Source: Hyphomicrobiales bacterium
GTDB taxonomy: Bacteria > Pseudomonadota > Alphaproteobacteria > Rhizobiales > Rhizobiaceae
Length of the DNA stretch: 39,361 nucleotides
Direction: 5' to 3'
Assembly (NCBI GenBank): GCA_900474095.1
Contig: UCOA01000043.1
Coordinates: 1-39,361, forward strand
Part shown: positions 31,277 to 38,895 of the stretch, piece after piece
How the letters are laid out: each line of letters begins with the position of its first letter
Numbering within the stretch: position 1 is the stretch's first letter
Notes under the pieces: generated by a model
Databases searched by the model: none
The model's input: the letters and a program-made list of their open reading frames with translations, nothing else
What the model was told of the DNA's origin: nothing
Position numbers and translations under genes: made by a program

Positions 31277-33004
31277 TTGGCCAGTTCGATCAATCCCAGT
31301 ATCTACAGTGACGTAATGGTGGTCCTTGCAACGGCCGGCGTAATCGTCCCCATGGTCAGTCGGTTAGGCGCGAATCCGATTATCAGTTATCTCGTCTTGG
31401 GTGCACTTTTGGGCCCCTTGGGCCTTGGCTCTGTTATGGACCAGATGCCCTTTCTCTACTGGATTACGATCGTCGAACCGAAGAACGTCGCCGGCATAGC
31501 CGAATTCGGCGTTGTCTTTCTGCTTTTTTTGATTGGACTCCAACTGTCGCTGTCCCGGCTTCTGGCGTTGCGTCGCCTTGTTTTTGGCCTTGGAGGGCTG
31601 CAAGTCGTGATCACGGCGGCCACGCTGACATTCATGGCGGTCTCGTTCGGCTTGGATACACAGCAGGCATTGGTGGTCGGTTTGAGCTTGGCCCTTTCTT
31701 CGACAGCGACTGTGGTCGAATTGCTGTCTGCCAAGCGGCGTATGTCAACGACCACGGGGCGCGCCGCTTTCTCGGTACTTCTCGCTCAAGATCTAGCGGT
31801 AGTGCCGCTGCTGCTGCTCGTGGGGATCCTTGCTTCAGACACCAGCGCGAATGTTGCCGCCAACCTCGGAATAGCCTTGCTACAAGCCGCCGCCTCGCTC
31901 GGAATTATTGTTCTATTTGGCAGAGTCTTTCTGAGATCGCTTTTCCATCTTGTGGGATCGCTAGATTCTTCAGAGGTTTTCTTGGCTGCCGTTTTGTTTA
32001 TCGTCGTGGGCGCCGGCTTTGCGGCCGCAATATTTGGGTTGCCCATGGCATTGGGTGCTTTTGTCGCAGGAATACTCCTCTCCGAAACGGAATATCGCAA
32101 GGCTGTCGAGGCCATCGTCGAACCTTTCAAAGGCCTGCTTCTCGGCGTCTTCTTCTTCACCGTCGGCATGTCAATCGACATAATCGAATTCGTTAAGGCG
32201 CCCGGCTTTATCATCTCGCTGCTTTGCCTGTTGCTCGTAGTCAAGATCATCGTGCTGGCGCCGCTGGCTCGGCTATTCGGTCTCGCCCTTCCAAAGGCGG
32301 TAGAGATGACAATGCTATTGGCCGCCGGCGGAGAATTCGCATTCGTTGGCGTTGGAGCCGGTGTCGCCGCCGGTATCGTATCGCCTCATGTGTCCGGTTT
32401 GATTTTAACGACAGTGGCAATCAGCATGGCCCTAACGCCCCTCCTGGCGATGGCGGGTGAAAATTTGGCTAAAAAGATCTCCAAAACCGAGCATGGACCG
32501 GAGTTGGACGAAATACCTGATGTAATGACAGGACATGCTATTGTCATCGGTTACGGACGCGTCGGTAGGGTGGTGGCAGGTATGCTGGAACGCCATGGAC
32601 TGGCATACGTCACGGTTGACGCCGACCCGGCGCTGGTATCGCGTGAAAGGCGCAAGGGCAACGCCGTGTTTTATGGCGATGCTGTTAACAGTGGCTTCCT
32701 AAGGACGTGTGGCATTTCAGAAGCCAGTGCGCTCATTGTCACGATTAATGATGATCATGCTACGGACCGGATGATCGAAATTGTACGGGCAGCAAGGCCC
32801 GACCTGCCAATCGTTGCCCGCGCCAGAGATGCTACCCATGCCCGTCACCTTTACGCCATGGGCGTAACGGACGCTGTGCCGGAAACAATTGAGGCCAGTC
32901 TCCAATTGTCGGAAGCAACTCTGATCAGCATGGGCATTCCGATGGGTAAGGTTGTTGCCAGCATCCACGAGCGGCGGGATCAGTTCCGGCAGGAGTTGCA
33001 ATAG
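31277..33004 (+). CDS. Kef-type K+/H+ antiporter (CPA2) with TrkA-N domain
   Basis: A 575-residue monovalent cation:proton antiporter of the CPA2 family (YbaL/KefB-like). The membrane part (about residues 10-400) has the characteristic FGVVFLLFLIGLQLSLSRL and LAQDLAVVPLLLLVGIL (with the conserved Q-D) and ends with GEFAFVGVGAGVAAG. The cytoplasmic regulatory TrkA-N (RCK) domain begins at about residue 418: HAIVIGYGRVGRVVAGMLER, a complete nucleotide-binding G-x-G-x-x-G, and runs through VFYGDAVNSGFLRTCG. The start is a TTG at 31,277 (LASSINPSIYSD) after GGGGCGG; an ATG at 31,316 would delete 13 residues of the first span. Probably potassium/pH homeostasis or electrophile defence. Confidence 0.92.
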   Translation: MASSINPSIYSDVMVVLATAGVIVPMVSRLGANPIISYLVLGALLGPLGLGSVMDQMPFLYWITIVEPKNVAGIAEFGVVFLLFLIGLQLSLSRLLALRRLVFGLGGLQVVITAATLTFMAVSFGLDTQQALVVGLSLALSSTATVVELLSAKRRMSTTTGRAAFSVLLAQDLAVVPLLLLVGILASDTSANVAANLGIALLQAAASLGIIVLFGRVFLRSLFHLVGSLDSSEVFLAAVLFIVVGAGFAAAIFGLPMALGAFVAGILLSETEYRKAVEAIVEPFKGLLLGVFFFTVGMSIDIIEFVKAPGFIISLLCLLLVVKIIVLAPLARLFGLALPKAVEMTMLLAAGGEFAFVGVGAGVAAGIVSPHVSGLILTTVAISMALTPLLAMAGENLAKKISKTEHGPELDEIPDVMTGHAIVIGYGRVGRVVAGMLERHGLAYVTVDADPALVSRERRKGNAVFYGDAVNSGFLRTCGISEASALIVTINDDHATDRMIEIVRAARPDLPIVARARDATHARHLYAMGVTDAVPETIEASLQLSEATLISMGIPMGKVVASIHERRDQFRQELQ

Positions 33005-33219
33005 ACGCCTGATGTTTCGCAGTCACATAGTTAACGTTTAATCGACATCGTCAGAAGATGTCAGAGGCAATTTTTTCTACTGTGATGCGTGAGTCTCCCT
33101 GGCCAAGTCCTTGCCGAGACTGGAGCCGCCAAAGCAATGAAAAACGCAAGCGGTAAAAGCAGTCGTCATATCGCGGACCCCACGACAGACTTGGCGGCGA
33201 TAGCATAGGATGATGGCAA

Positions 33220-33351
33220 ATGTCCTATACAACGGTCGGCGACATCGTCACCCGCAGCGGCGTCCAGTACCACATCGACAACATTGATCCCTCCAATTTC
33301 GACGGCATCACCAATGTCGTCTTCATCGTGCAGGGAAGGATCGTGGCTTGA
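33220..33351 (+). CDS. Small hypothetical protein (43 aa)
   Basis: Reads MSYTTVGDIVTRSGVQYHID then NIDPSNFDGITNVVFIVQGR and IVA before a TGA. The composition is protein-like, with alternating strand-forming residues; no family recognised. AGGA lies a few bases before the ATG. Its stop codon abuts the stop of the convergent small gene on the other strand with no intervening base. Could be a genuine small protein or the end of a decayed gene. Confidence 0.45.
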   Translation: MSYTTVGDIVTRSGVQYHIDNIDPSNFDGITNVVFIVQGRIVA

Positions 33352-33495
33352 CTAGTTTTCTTTGACGGACACCCCGTCCTCGCCAATCTTGATCTCGACG
33401 CCTGGCTTATTTTCCTCACGGTAGATGTAGATGCCCAATCCAACCGCAATGACGGCAAGCAAGGCGATCACGAGGTAGAGCCCATTCCGGTTCAT
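33352..33495 (-). CDS. Small membrane protein (47 aa)
   Basis: Reads MNRNGLYLVIALLAVIAVGL, then GIYIYREENKPGVEIKIGED and GVSVKEN. One N-terminal transmembrane helix (about residues 5-24) is followed by a charged periplasmic or cytoplasmic tail containing a short amphipathic strand. AAGGA precedes the ATG at 33,495 by seven bases. Architecture matches small single-span proteins common in rhizobia; function unknown. Convergent with, and exactly adjoining, the 43-residue gene at 33,220-33,351. Confidence 0.7.
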   Translation of the reverse strand: MNRNGLYLVIALLAVIAVGLGIYIYREENKPGVEIKIGEDGVSVKEN

Positions 33496-33528
33496 CTAGT
33501 GTCCTTTCGCATGATGCGAGTCCTTTAC

Positions 33529-33660
33529 CTAGAGCATTTCCCGATCAGATGCATCATATCCTGCGAGCTTGAAGTAGTTTCGGCATTCCTCAGGCTTGAA
33601 CTGTTTGATGCCATCGGCAATGGCTCGCCACAGATCTGGGATTGTCCTAGACTTGCGGCG
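33529..33660 (-). pseudogene. C-terminal fragment of an IS630-family transposase
   Basis: The frame reads RRKSRTIPDLWRAIADGIKQ then FKPEECRNYFKLAGYDASDR and a TAG at 33,529. This is the extreme C-terminus of IS630-type transposases (the I-x-D-L-W-R-A-I and E-C-x-N-Y-F-x-x-A-G-Y pattern). The DDE core is absent, as sequence upstream (33,661 onward) no longer matches. An insertion-sequence relic. Confidence 0.75.
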
Positions 33661-33738
33661 AACCCTCTATCGGTATGTCCATGGCTATAACACTGTCTAT
33701 TCGTCCATATAGACGGATCATCCAATTCCGCTCACTTT

Positions 33739-33966
33739 TCAGCAAGGCGGCCTTCCCCGGATGAGTACGGTGAGATTGACCCGGAATCGGTTGCGCTGGC
33801 GTTGGTACTTGCGGGACATTTCCGCGCTGGCATGGCCAAGCTGCTTCTAGACGTAGCGTTCGTCGGCCTCGGCCGTGGAGGCAAGGCCGGCGCGCAATGA
33901 GCGGCCGGAGAATTTCTCCGCGCGTTCGCTCTCGGAAAGATCGCCGCGCCTGCGGCAAACGCCCCA
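33739..33966 (-). pseudogene. C-terminal fragment of a tyrosine recombinase (phage-type integrase), with internal stop
   Basis: The frame reads WGVCRRRGDLSESERAEKFS, GRSLRAGLASTAEADERYV, an amber stop, then KQLGHASAEMSRKYQRQRNR and FRVNLT before the final stop. The H/S-L-R-x-G box II region, the L-G-H motif and the catalytic Tyr in RKYQ are recognisable. The internal TAG stands where CAG (Gln) would be expected in the usual V-Q-K-Q. The N-terminal domain is missing. A neighbouring minus-strand reading just upstream (about 33,967-34,180; VALNELDGLVSVGGRFAYPS, then DWYVPGKISK) is protein-like but unrecognised and may be another broken piece. Confidence 0.72.
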
Positions 33967-34198
33967 CATCGAAAGTCTCGAGGAGGCCGGGCTCCCTCTC
34001 AAGGTAGACCTCAACGATTGCTCGCTCGACGTCGAAGCGTTCTGGTGGCGGCGCTTTGGAGATTTTGCCGGGAACGTACCAGTCGCTGGGATAGGCGAAA
34101 CGTCCGCCTACGGACACCAAGCCATCGAGCTCATTCAAAGCGACATCTACGAGCGGGTCAAGCTTAAGTCGATCTGAGTCCGACCGAACCGAAGGAGC

Positions 34199-34220
34199 TA
34201 TTTCGAAGTTTGTCGAAATA
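34199..34220. promoter_or_regulatory. ArsR-type operator upstream of arsR
   Basis: Perfect inverted repeat TATTTCGA-(AGTTTG)-TCGAAATA, just upstream of a -35-like TTGACA at 34,224-34,229. The same 8-6-8 arrangement recurs at 34,602-34,623 before the flavoprotein gene, so both are probably bound by the ArsR encoded here. Confidence 0.75.
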
Positions 34221-34223
34221 CAA

Positions 34224-34252
34224 TTGACAGGCTTCAGTACCCGCGATATTCC
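34224..34252 (+). promoter_or_regulatory. arsR promoter
   Basis: TTGACA (34,224-34,229) and TATTCC (34,247-34,252) with a 17-base spacer. The expected transcription start, about 34,258-34,260, coincides with the ATG of arsR, so the message may be leaderless (inference). Confidence 0.55.
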
Positions 34253-34259
34253 TATTTCC

Positions 34260-34580
34260 ATGATTATCGAAAAAGCAGCCTCCCAGCTCGAAGCGCTCGG
34301 CAATGTGACGCGCCTCAGCATCTACCGGACGCTGGTCCGAGCCGGCGACGACGGGCTACCTGTCGGGCGTCTTCAGGAGACGCTCGACATTCCCGCCTCG
34401 ACACTCTCGCACCATTTGAAGCGGCTCGTGGATACCGGGTTGGTGGTGCAGGACCGTCAGGCAACGACGTTGATCTGCACGGCCAACTACCGGAACATGA
34501 ATGTCCTTATCGGCTATCTGGTCGACGAATGCTGCGCGGACGCCGGCTGCGTCAAGCGACCCGATGTGGCGGCCGTGTGA
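34260..34580 (+). CDS. arsR: ArsR-family metalloregulator
   Basis: A 106-residue winged-helix repressor. The DNA-binding helices read GLPVGRLQETLDIPASTLSH then HLKRLVDTGLVV, the hallmark S-T-L-S-H-H-L of ArsR proteins. A C-terminal cysteine set (DECCADAGC) is the likely As(III)/Sb(III) site, as in the rhizobial/Acidithiobacillus-type ArsR with C-terminal ligands. The ATG at 34,260 is used because the upstream TTG at 34,224 is part of the -35 box. The gene is followed by its own terminator and by an arsenic-type flavoprotein and MFS pump, so derepression by arsenite is expected. Confidence 0.9.
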   Translation: MIIEKAASQLEALGNVTRLSIYRTLVRAGDDGLPVGRLQETLDIPASTLSHHLKRLVDTGLVVQDRQATTLICTANYRNMNVLIGYLVDECCADAGCVKRPDVAAV

Positions 34581-34594
34581 CCGCCGCTTTTTTT
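34568..34594 (+). terminator. Intrinsic terminator at the arsR 3-prime end
   Basis: Stem GGCGG / CCGCC around an 8-base loop (CCGTGTGA, which includes the arsR stop) followed after GC by seven T residues. It would separate arsR from the flavoprotein gene, which has its own operator immediately after. Confidence 0.65.
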
Positions 34595-34601
34595 GACTTA
34601 A

Positions 34602-34623
34602 TATTTCGAAATTTCTGGAAATA
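34602..34623. promoter_or_regulatory. ArsR-type operator upstream of the flavoprotein gene
   Basis: TATTTCGA-(AATTTC)-TGGAAATA: the same 8-6-8 inverted repeat as at 34,199-34,220 with one mismatch. It lies just downstream of a -35-like TTGACT (34,593-34,598), so bound repressor would block the promoter. Confidence 0.7.
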
Positions 34624-34637
34624 TAAAAGGATATGCC

Positions 34638-36047
34638 ATGACCTCGAATGAACGTCTGCCGGTCGCCGTCATCGGCGCTGGCCCCGTGGGGCTCGCTGCC
34701 GCCGCCCGCCTCATCGAGCGCGGTATCGAGCCGCTGATCCTGGAACGCGGCACGTCCGTCGGCGCGTCGCTGCTGGAGTGGGGGCATGTCAGGGTGTTCT
34801 CCCCCTGGAAATACAATATCGACGACGCGGCGCGGAAACTCCTGGATGCCAACGGCTGGGCGGTGCCATTGCCGCACCATCTGCCGACCGGAAGGGAGAT
34901 CGTCGAGGACTACCTTCTGCCGCTCTCCCATGTCCCAGCGATTGCTCGGGGGCTCAGGCTCGGGGCAAGCGTGACCGCTGTCGCCCGCAGCGGCGTCGAC
35001 AAGGTCTCCTCCATCGGGCGCGACCAACGGCCGTTCGTCGTCCGCTACTCAAACGGGGACGGCGAGCAAGACGTCGTCGTCCGGGCGGTCGTCGACGCGT
35101 CCGGAACCTGGGGACAGCCCAATCCCATGGGCGCCAACGGGCTGCCCGTCCGCGGCGAGCGTTCCTCCGACCGGGTGTCCTATGGCATCCCCGATGTCGC
35201 CGGCCGCCGGCGCGCCGACTTCATCGGCAAGCGGACGCTTGTGGTTGGGAGCGGTCATTCCGCCATCAACGTCGCGCTGGCCCTGATGGAGCTGCAGGAG
35301 AGCGATCCCCGGACCGAAATCTTCTGGGCGCTCCGCCACCACGGTGTCGAACGCCTGCTCGGCGGCGGCCTGAACGACCAACTGCCCGAGCGGGGCGCGC
35401 TCGGACTGGCCGCCAAACGGGCGATTGTCGACGGACACCTGAAGATGCTGACCTCATTTGCGGCGCAAGGCCTGACAATCGAGGATGGCCGTGTTTCGAT
35501 CGAGGCACAGACGGGCGGAAAGCCCCTCAGGCTCGATGTCGACCAGATCGTCGTCGTGACAGGCTTCCGGCCGGACTTCACGTTCCTGCGCGAGCTCAGG
35601 ATCGAGGTCAATCCCGCCGTCGAAGCGCCGCCGGCGCTCGCGCCGTTGATCGATCCGAACCTCCATTCCTGCGGTACCGTACCGCCGCATGGCGTCGAGG
35701 AGCTTTTTCACCCCGAGAAGGACTTCTTTATCGTCGGCTCCAAATCCTACGGCCGCGCGCCGACCTTCCTGATGAAGACCGGATACGAGCAGGTCCGTTC
35801 GGTGGTCGCCGAGATCGCTGGCGACCATGCTTCCGCCCGGAGGGTAGAACTCGTCCTTCCTGAAACCGGGGTGTGCCGCGTAGATGTTGGTAGCGCGCCG
35901 TCGGGCGGATGTTGCGGTGGTCCCGCGCCGGCCCCGGTGGATGCGTGCTGCGCGGCCGACGCGGTGGCAAAATCGGCCGGGAAATCCGGTTGCGGCTGCG
36001 GTGATCTTCCAACCGGCGGGCCAGAACGCGTGAGCGAAGGCTTCTGA
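34638..36047 (+). CDS. arsO: FAD/NAD(P)H-dependent monooxygenase-like flavoprotein of the arsenic cassette (ArsO-like)
   Basis: A 469-residue two-dinucleotide flavoprotein. FAD loop VIGAGPVGLAAAARLIERG at residues 9-27 with the Glu of LILERGTS; NAD(P)H loop VVGSGHSAINVALAL at about residue 200; and a late VVVTGFRPDFTF motif. It resembles the flavin-monooxygenase/thioredoxin-reductase-like group found in arsenic islands. After about residue 410 comes a tail with three cysteine clusters (GGCCGG, ACCAAD, GCGCG), unusual for such enzymes and a plausible trivalent-arsenic or metal site. AAAGGA precedes the ATG. Own ArsR operator; the MFS gene starts two bases after its stop. Whether it oxidises arsenite or an organoarsenical is not known; the symbol is by analogy. 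Confidence 0.8.
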   Translation: MTSNERLPVAVIGAGPVGLAAAARLIERGIEPLILERGTSVGASLLEWGHVRVFSPWKYNIDDAARKLLDANGWAVPLPHHLPTGREIVEDYLLPLSHVPAIARGLRLGASVTAVARSGVDKVSSIGRDQRPFVVRYSNGDGEQDVVVRAVVDASGTWGQPNPMGANGLPVRGERSSDRVSYGIPDVAGRRRADFIGKRTLVVGSGHSAINVALALMELQESDPRTEIFWALRHHGVERLLGGGLNDQLPERGALGLAAKRAIVDGHLKMLTSFAAQGLTIEDGRVSIEAQTGGKPLRLDVDQIVVVTGFRPDFTFLRELRIEVNPAVEAPPALAPLIDPNLHSCGTVPPHGVEELFHPEKDFFIVGSKSYGRAPTFLMKTGYEQVRSVVAEIAGDHASARRVELVLPETGVCRVDVGSAPSGGCCGGPAPAPVDACCAADAVAKSAGKSGCGCGDLPTGGPERVSEGF

Positions 36048-36049
36048 CG

Positions 36050-37312
36050 ATGGAAGAATCGAAACTACCGCTTTGGACAGTCTGGGGTCTCGGTGCCACG
36101 CAGATCATCGGATATGGCACGCTCTACTACGCCTTTAGCATCCTCGTGCCGGACATCGCCCGCGACATCGGCCGGTCACAGCAGTGGGTGTTCGGGGCGT
36201 TCTCCCTGGCCCTCCTGGTCGGCAGTCTCGTTGCCCCGCTATCGGGACGTCTTGCCGACGTGATAGGCGCTGGACGCCTGATGGCGGCGGGGTCAGTCGG
36301 CGCTGCGCTGTCGCTTGTCGCGACCGCAATGTCGCCGGGGGCCATCACCTTCGCCATAGCGTTGGCGCTCACCCAGATCGTCTCGGCCGCTGTCCTCTAC
36401 GCCACCGCATTCACGGCGATCGTCCAGGCGGGCGGCCGGACCGCACAGACGTCGATTGTTCATCTCACCCTCATCGCCGGCTTCGCCTCGTCTCTGTTCT
36501 GGCCGGTGACGTCGTGGCTGCATGAAACACTTTCATGGCGGGAGGTTTTTCTCGTCTATGCCGGGCTGAACGCGGCTGTTTGCTTTCCCGTGCACCTGCT
36601 GTTGGGCAGGCTGACGTCGCCGGCGAGTTTCGCTGCCCGTGACGCGCCACACCCGTTAAAAAGCAATGCACCGTGTCGGAACAGCGGCAGGCTGGTGTTC
36701 GCGCTGATGCTCGTAGGTTTTGCGGTGGAAGGTTATGCCTTGTCCGCCATCCTTGTCCATATGGTTCCCCTGACACAGGCGCTCGGCCTCGGCGCAGCCG
36801 GTCTGCTCGTGGCGGCGCTGTTCGGACCAGCCCAAGTCACCAGCCGCCTCATCAACTTGGTCTTTGGGCGGGCTCTGTCCCAGACACGGCTTGCCGTGAT
36901 CGCCACGGTGCTGTTGCCGATCGGCCTGGCGATCCTCCTGGCCACGGCTCCATGGATGGTGGGAGCCGTCCTGTTCGCCATCTGCGCCGGCCTGGGTTCC
37001 GGTCTGACGAGCATCGTCGGCGGCACTCTGCCGCTGGAATTGTTCGGACGGGTGGGATATGGCCGGCGAATTGGCTGGTGCACGCTGGCCAAGCAACTGA
37101 CCTCGGCGATCGCGCCGGTCGGCATGGCGGCTTCGATGTCTGAAATGGGAGTCGTCTGGTCGCTGTGGTTGGTGGCGGCAGTTGGCGTGATCAGCGCACT
37201 TGCCTTCGTCGGCATCCAGCTCACCGTCGAGCCTCGGTTTGCGAGGTCGAAGACAGCGGACGACAGGGTTATGAGGTCGGATCAACCATCATCTTGTGGT
37301 GGAGGCGCGTGA
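36050..37312 (+). CDS. arsK: MFS efflux transporter of the arsenic cassette (ArsK-like)
   Basis: A 420-residue major facilitator protein with about twelve membrane spans. It opens LPLWTVWGLGATQIIGYGTL, YYAFSILVPDIARDIG, which as I recall is typical of the ArsK-type arsenite/antimonite efflux MFS of Agrobacterium and relatives. The loop after span 2 (APLSGRLADVIGAGRLMAAG) matches the MFS G-x-x-x-D-R-x-G-R motif. The extreme C-terminus ends SSCGGGA; it runs into an IS5-type remnant, so the last residues may have been altered by the insertion. It starts two bases after the flavoprotein stop, so the two are co-expressed from the ArsR-controlled promoter. Confidence 0.82.
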   Translation: MEESKLPLWTVWGLGATQIIGYGTLYYAFSILVPDIARDIGRSQQWVFGAFSLALLVGSLVAPLSGRLADVIGAGRLMAAGSVGAALSLVATAMSPGAITFAIALALTQIVSAAVLYATAFTAIVQAGGRTAQTSIVHLTLIAGFASSLFWPVTSWLHETLSWREVFLVYAGLNAAVCFPVHLLLGRLTSPASFAARDAPHPLKSNAPCRNSGRLVFALMLVGFAVEGYALSAILVHMVPLTQALGLGAAGLLVAALFGPAQVTSRLINLVFGRALSQTRLAVIATVLLPIGLAILLATAPWMVGAVLFAICAGLGSGLTSIVGGTLPLELFGRVGYGRRIGWCTLAKQLTSAIAPVGMAASMSEMGVVWSLWLVAAVGVISALAFVGIQLTVEPRFARSKTADDRVMRSDQPSSCGGGA

Positions 37313-37315
37313 ATT

Positions 37316-37838
37316 GGAAGGCAGGGAAGCCTCGCTGTCTGCGGGCGTACTACGGAAAGCGGCGGAATTTCGGGCTATCAAGCGGGCAAGAAGATCGTCG
37401 ACGCAGGCGTCATATCGTCGTCGATACGCTCGGATGGTCGGCCTTCACAGCGCCTTTATTCAGGATCGCGACGGCGCGCCTGCCGTCCTTAAAACCATTC
37501 TCGAGCACTGGCCGTGGCTGAGACATATCTTCGCCGACGGTGGTTATGCCGGACCGCAGCTGAAGGGCGCACTGCAAAAGATCGCTGCGTTCACTCTTCA
37601 GATTGTCTGGCCGACCGACAAGGCCAGGGGCTTCAAGGTTCTGCCGCGTCGCTGGGTTGTGAAGCGCACCTTCGCATGGCGTGGCAGGTGCCGAGGATTG
37701 GCCAAGGATTGGGAAAAGTCCGTCGCATCAGCCGAGGCCTGGGTCACTATCGCCCACATCCGCGTTCTGACACGACGCTTGGCAAGGGTACTGATATTGT
37801 TTAAACATTTTCGAGGCAGACTCTTGGTGAAGAGATAA
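37316..37838 (+). pseudogene. Degenerate IS5-family transposase
   Basis: Pieces in three frames add up to the C-terminal half of an IS5-type transposase: CGRTTESGGISGYQAGKKIV, then (other frame) RRRHIVVDTLGW, then LHSAFIQDRDGAPAVLKTIL and onward to LPRRWVVKRTFAWRGRCRGL and AKDWEKSVASAEAWVTIAHI. The block FADGGYAG with the last catalytic region is still present, but at least two frameshifts and loss of the N-terminal half make it inactive. It directly abuts the arsK-like gene, so an insertion event trimmed this flank of the arsenic cassette. Confidence 0.8.
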
Positions 37839-37842
37839 GAAC

Positions 37843-37867
37843 GGCCGCCATTGGTGCGGCCTTTCTT
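37843..37867 (+). terminator. Terminator-like hairpin after the IS5 remnant
   Basis: Stem GGCCGC / GCGGCC with loop CATTGGT followed by TTTCTT, four bases after the transposase stop. Could end read-through from the arsenic operon. Confidence 0.5.
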
Positions 37868-38009
37868 GGGCGCTGCCGTAGCGCGGACGTTCAACTTCGC
37901 GAACATCGCCAGTCTGCCCCTCTAACCTTGCCTAGCGCCTCCTCCTCCGGGGACGGTTAATCGAGTGGCCGCTCCTTCGTTCTGCGACGTCGAGCGGCCG
38001 CCTTCGGTA

Positions 38010-38171
38010 TTATGCCGCGATACGACGTGCAGCTTTTTCGGCAGCCTTCTTGTCGCTGCCATATTCGTCGAGAATTGCTTGCGCCTCCTCGACCGTTATT
38101 CTGAATTTCTTGGCGAGGACCTTTGCATCAATTGGTTTCGCAGGCGTAGCCGCCTGGGTCTGTTCGGTCAT
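38010..38171 (-). CDS. Small basic protein, paralogue of the DUF3606-like gene
   Basis: 53 residues: MTEQTQAATPAKPIDAKVLA then KKFRITVEEAQAILDEYGSD and KKAAEKAARRIAA. CAGGAG precedes the ATG by seven bases. The core A-K-K-F-x-I-x-x-E-x-A-x-x-I-L-x-x-Y-G-S-D-x-x-A-A matches the second half of the protein at 38,279-38,461, so the two are related, probably as a helix-turn-helix/UBA-like bundle. Function unknown; family members are small stress-related proteins of uncertain role. Confidence 0.7.
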   Translation of the reverse strand: MTEQTQAATPAKPIDAKVLAKKFRITVEEAQAILDEYGSDKKAAEKAARRIAA

Positions 38172-38278
38172 TTCTATCTCCTGAGAATAGCGGCGCGCAT
38201 CAAATGCCCATCAGGGCGCGCTGCCGGCATACTCCAGATATGGGAATTGAGTGGCAAAGTTACCAGTGCGCATTGTGG

Positions 38279-38461
38279 TCAGTGCTTGAAGCGGTTGGCC
38301 GCTCTATCGGCCGCATCGCGATCCGAGCCGTGGGCCTCGATAATGCGCTTGGCGTCCTTCGGTTCCAGCCCGTGCTTCTTCGCGAAATACGCGACCTCGT
38401 ACTTGTCACCCCGTGCGACTAGCTTGCGGTCTTGGCCCCGCTTTTGTTTGTTGTCCGACAT
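38279..38461 (-). CDS. DUF3606-family small protein
   Basis: 60 residues: MSDNKQKRGQDRKLVARGDK then YEVAYFAKKHGLEPKDAKRI and IEAHGSDRDAADRAANRFKH. The R-x-x-x-Y-E-V-x-Y-x-x-K-K-H/F-G-x-x-x-x-x-A-x-x-x-I-x-x-H-G pattern is that of DUF3606. GGAG lies seven bases before the ATG at 38,461. It lies 107 bp upstream of a shorter paralogue on the same strand. No function is established for the family. Confidence 0.8.
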   Translation of the reverse strand: MSDNKQKRGQDRKLVARGDKYEVAYFAKKHGLEPKDAKRIIEAHGSDRDAADRAANRFKH

Positions 38462-38895
38462 TTCGGTCTCCGTGCGTTGGTTGGCATAGGTGAACGAGTG
38501 GCGGAATCGGAAGTTCCACCAGCTGGGTCGAGACCGTGCGCTTGGCCGTGTACGGACTGATGTCGCCGGTCGGGTTTTGGCCCGCGCTAGCCTTTCTCGA
38601 GTACCACGGTTGATCCCATTGAGCACCTCGGTTTTCCAACAATTGACAGATTGACCGCGCTAGTTCTGAAGGAGCTGCGGATGCGGGACCTTGCTTTACC
38701 CGGGCAAGCGGCAACAGAAGTTCGTGCACAGGCACGCCACGCGGCTCTCCCGTTTTCGTGTGGTTTAATGCGATCCAAATTTAACAACCCGAAAAAACAT
38801 GCCATTTCCGGAACCCACTTCTGAAGCAAGGCCCCAAACCAACGGCTTTCCCGAGCCCAAATTCATGGACCTTGATCCATCAAGTCGGTCAGATC
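38462..38895. other. Region without a recognisable gene
   Basis: About 430 bases. Short readings on both strands have no family resemblance. A TTGACA hexamer occurs at 38,642-38,647 without a clear -10. No repeats or RNA genes seen. Confidence 0.35.

Noticed and set aside
34778-35863. Plus-strand 361-codon frame overlapping the arsenic flavoprotein
   Set aside because: Arg/Pro/Ala-rich shifted reading of the flavoprotein gene, with no motif of its own.
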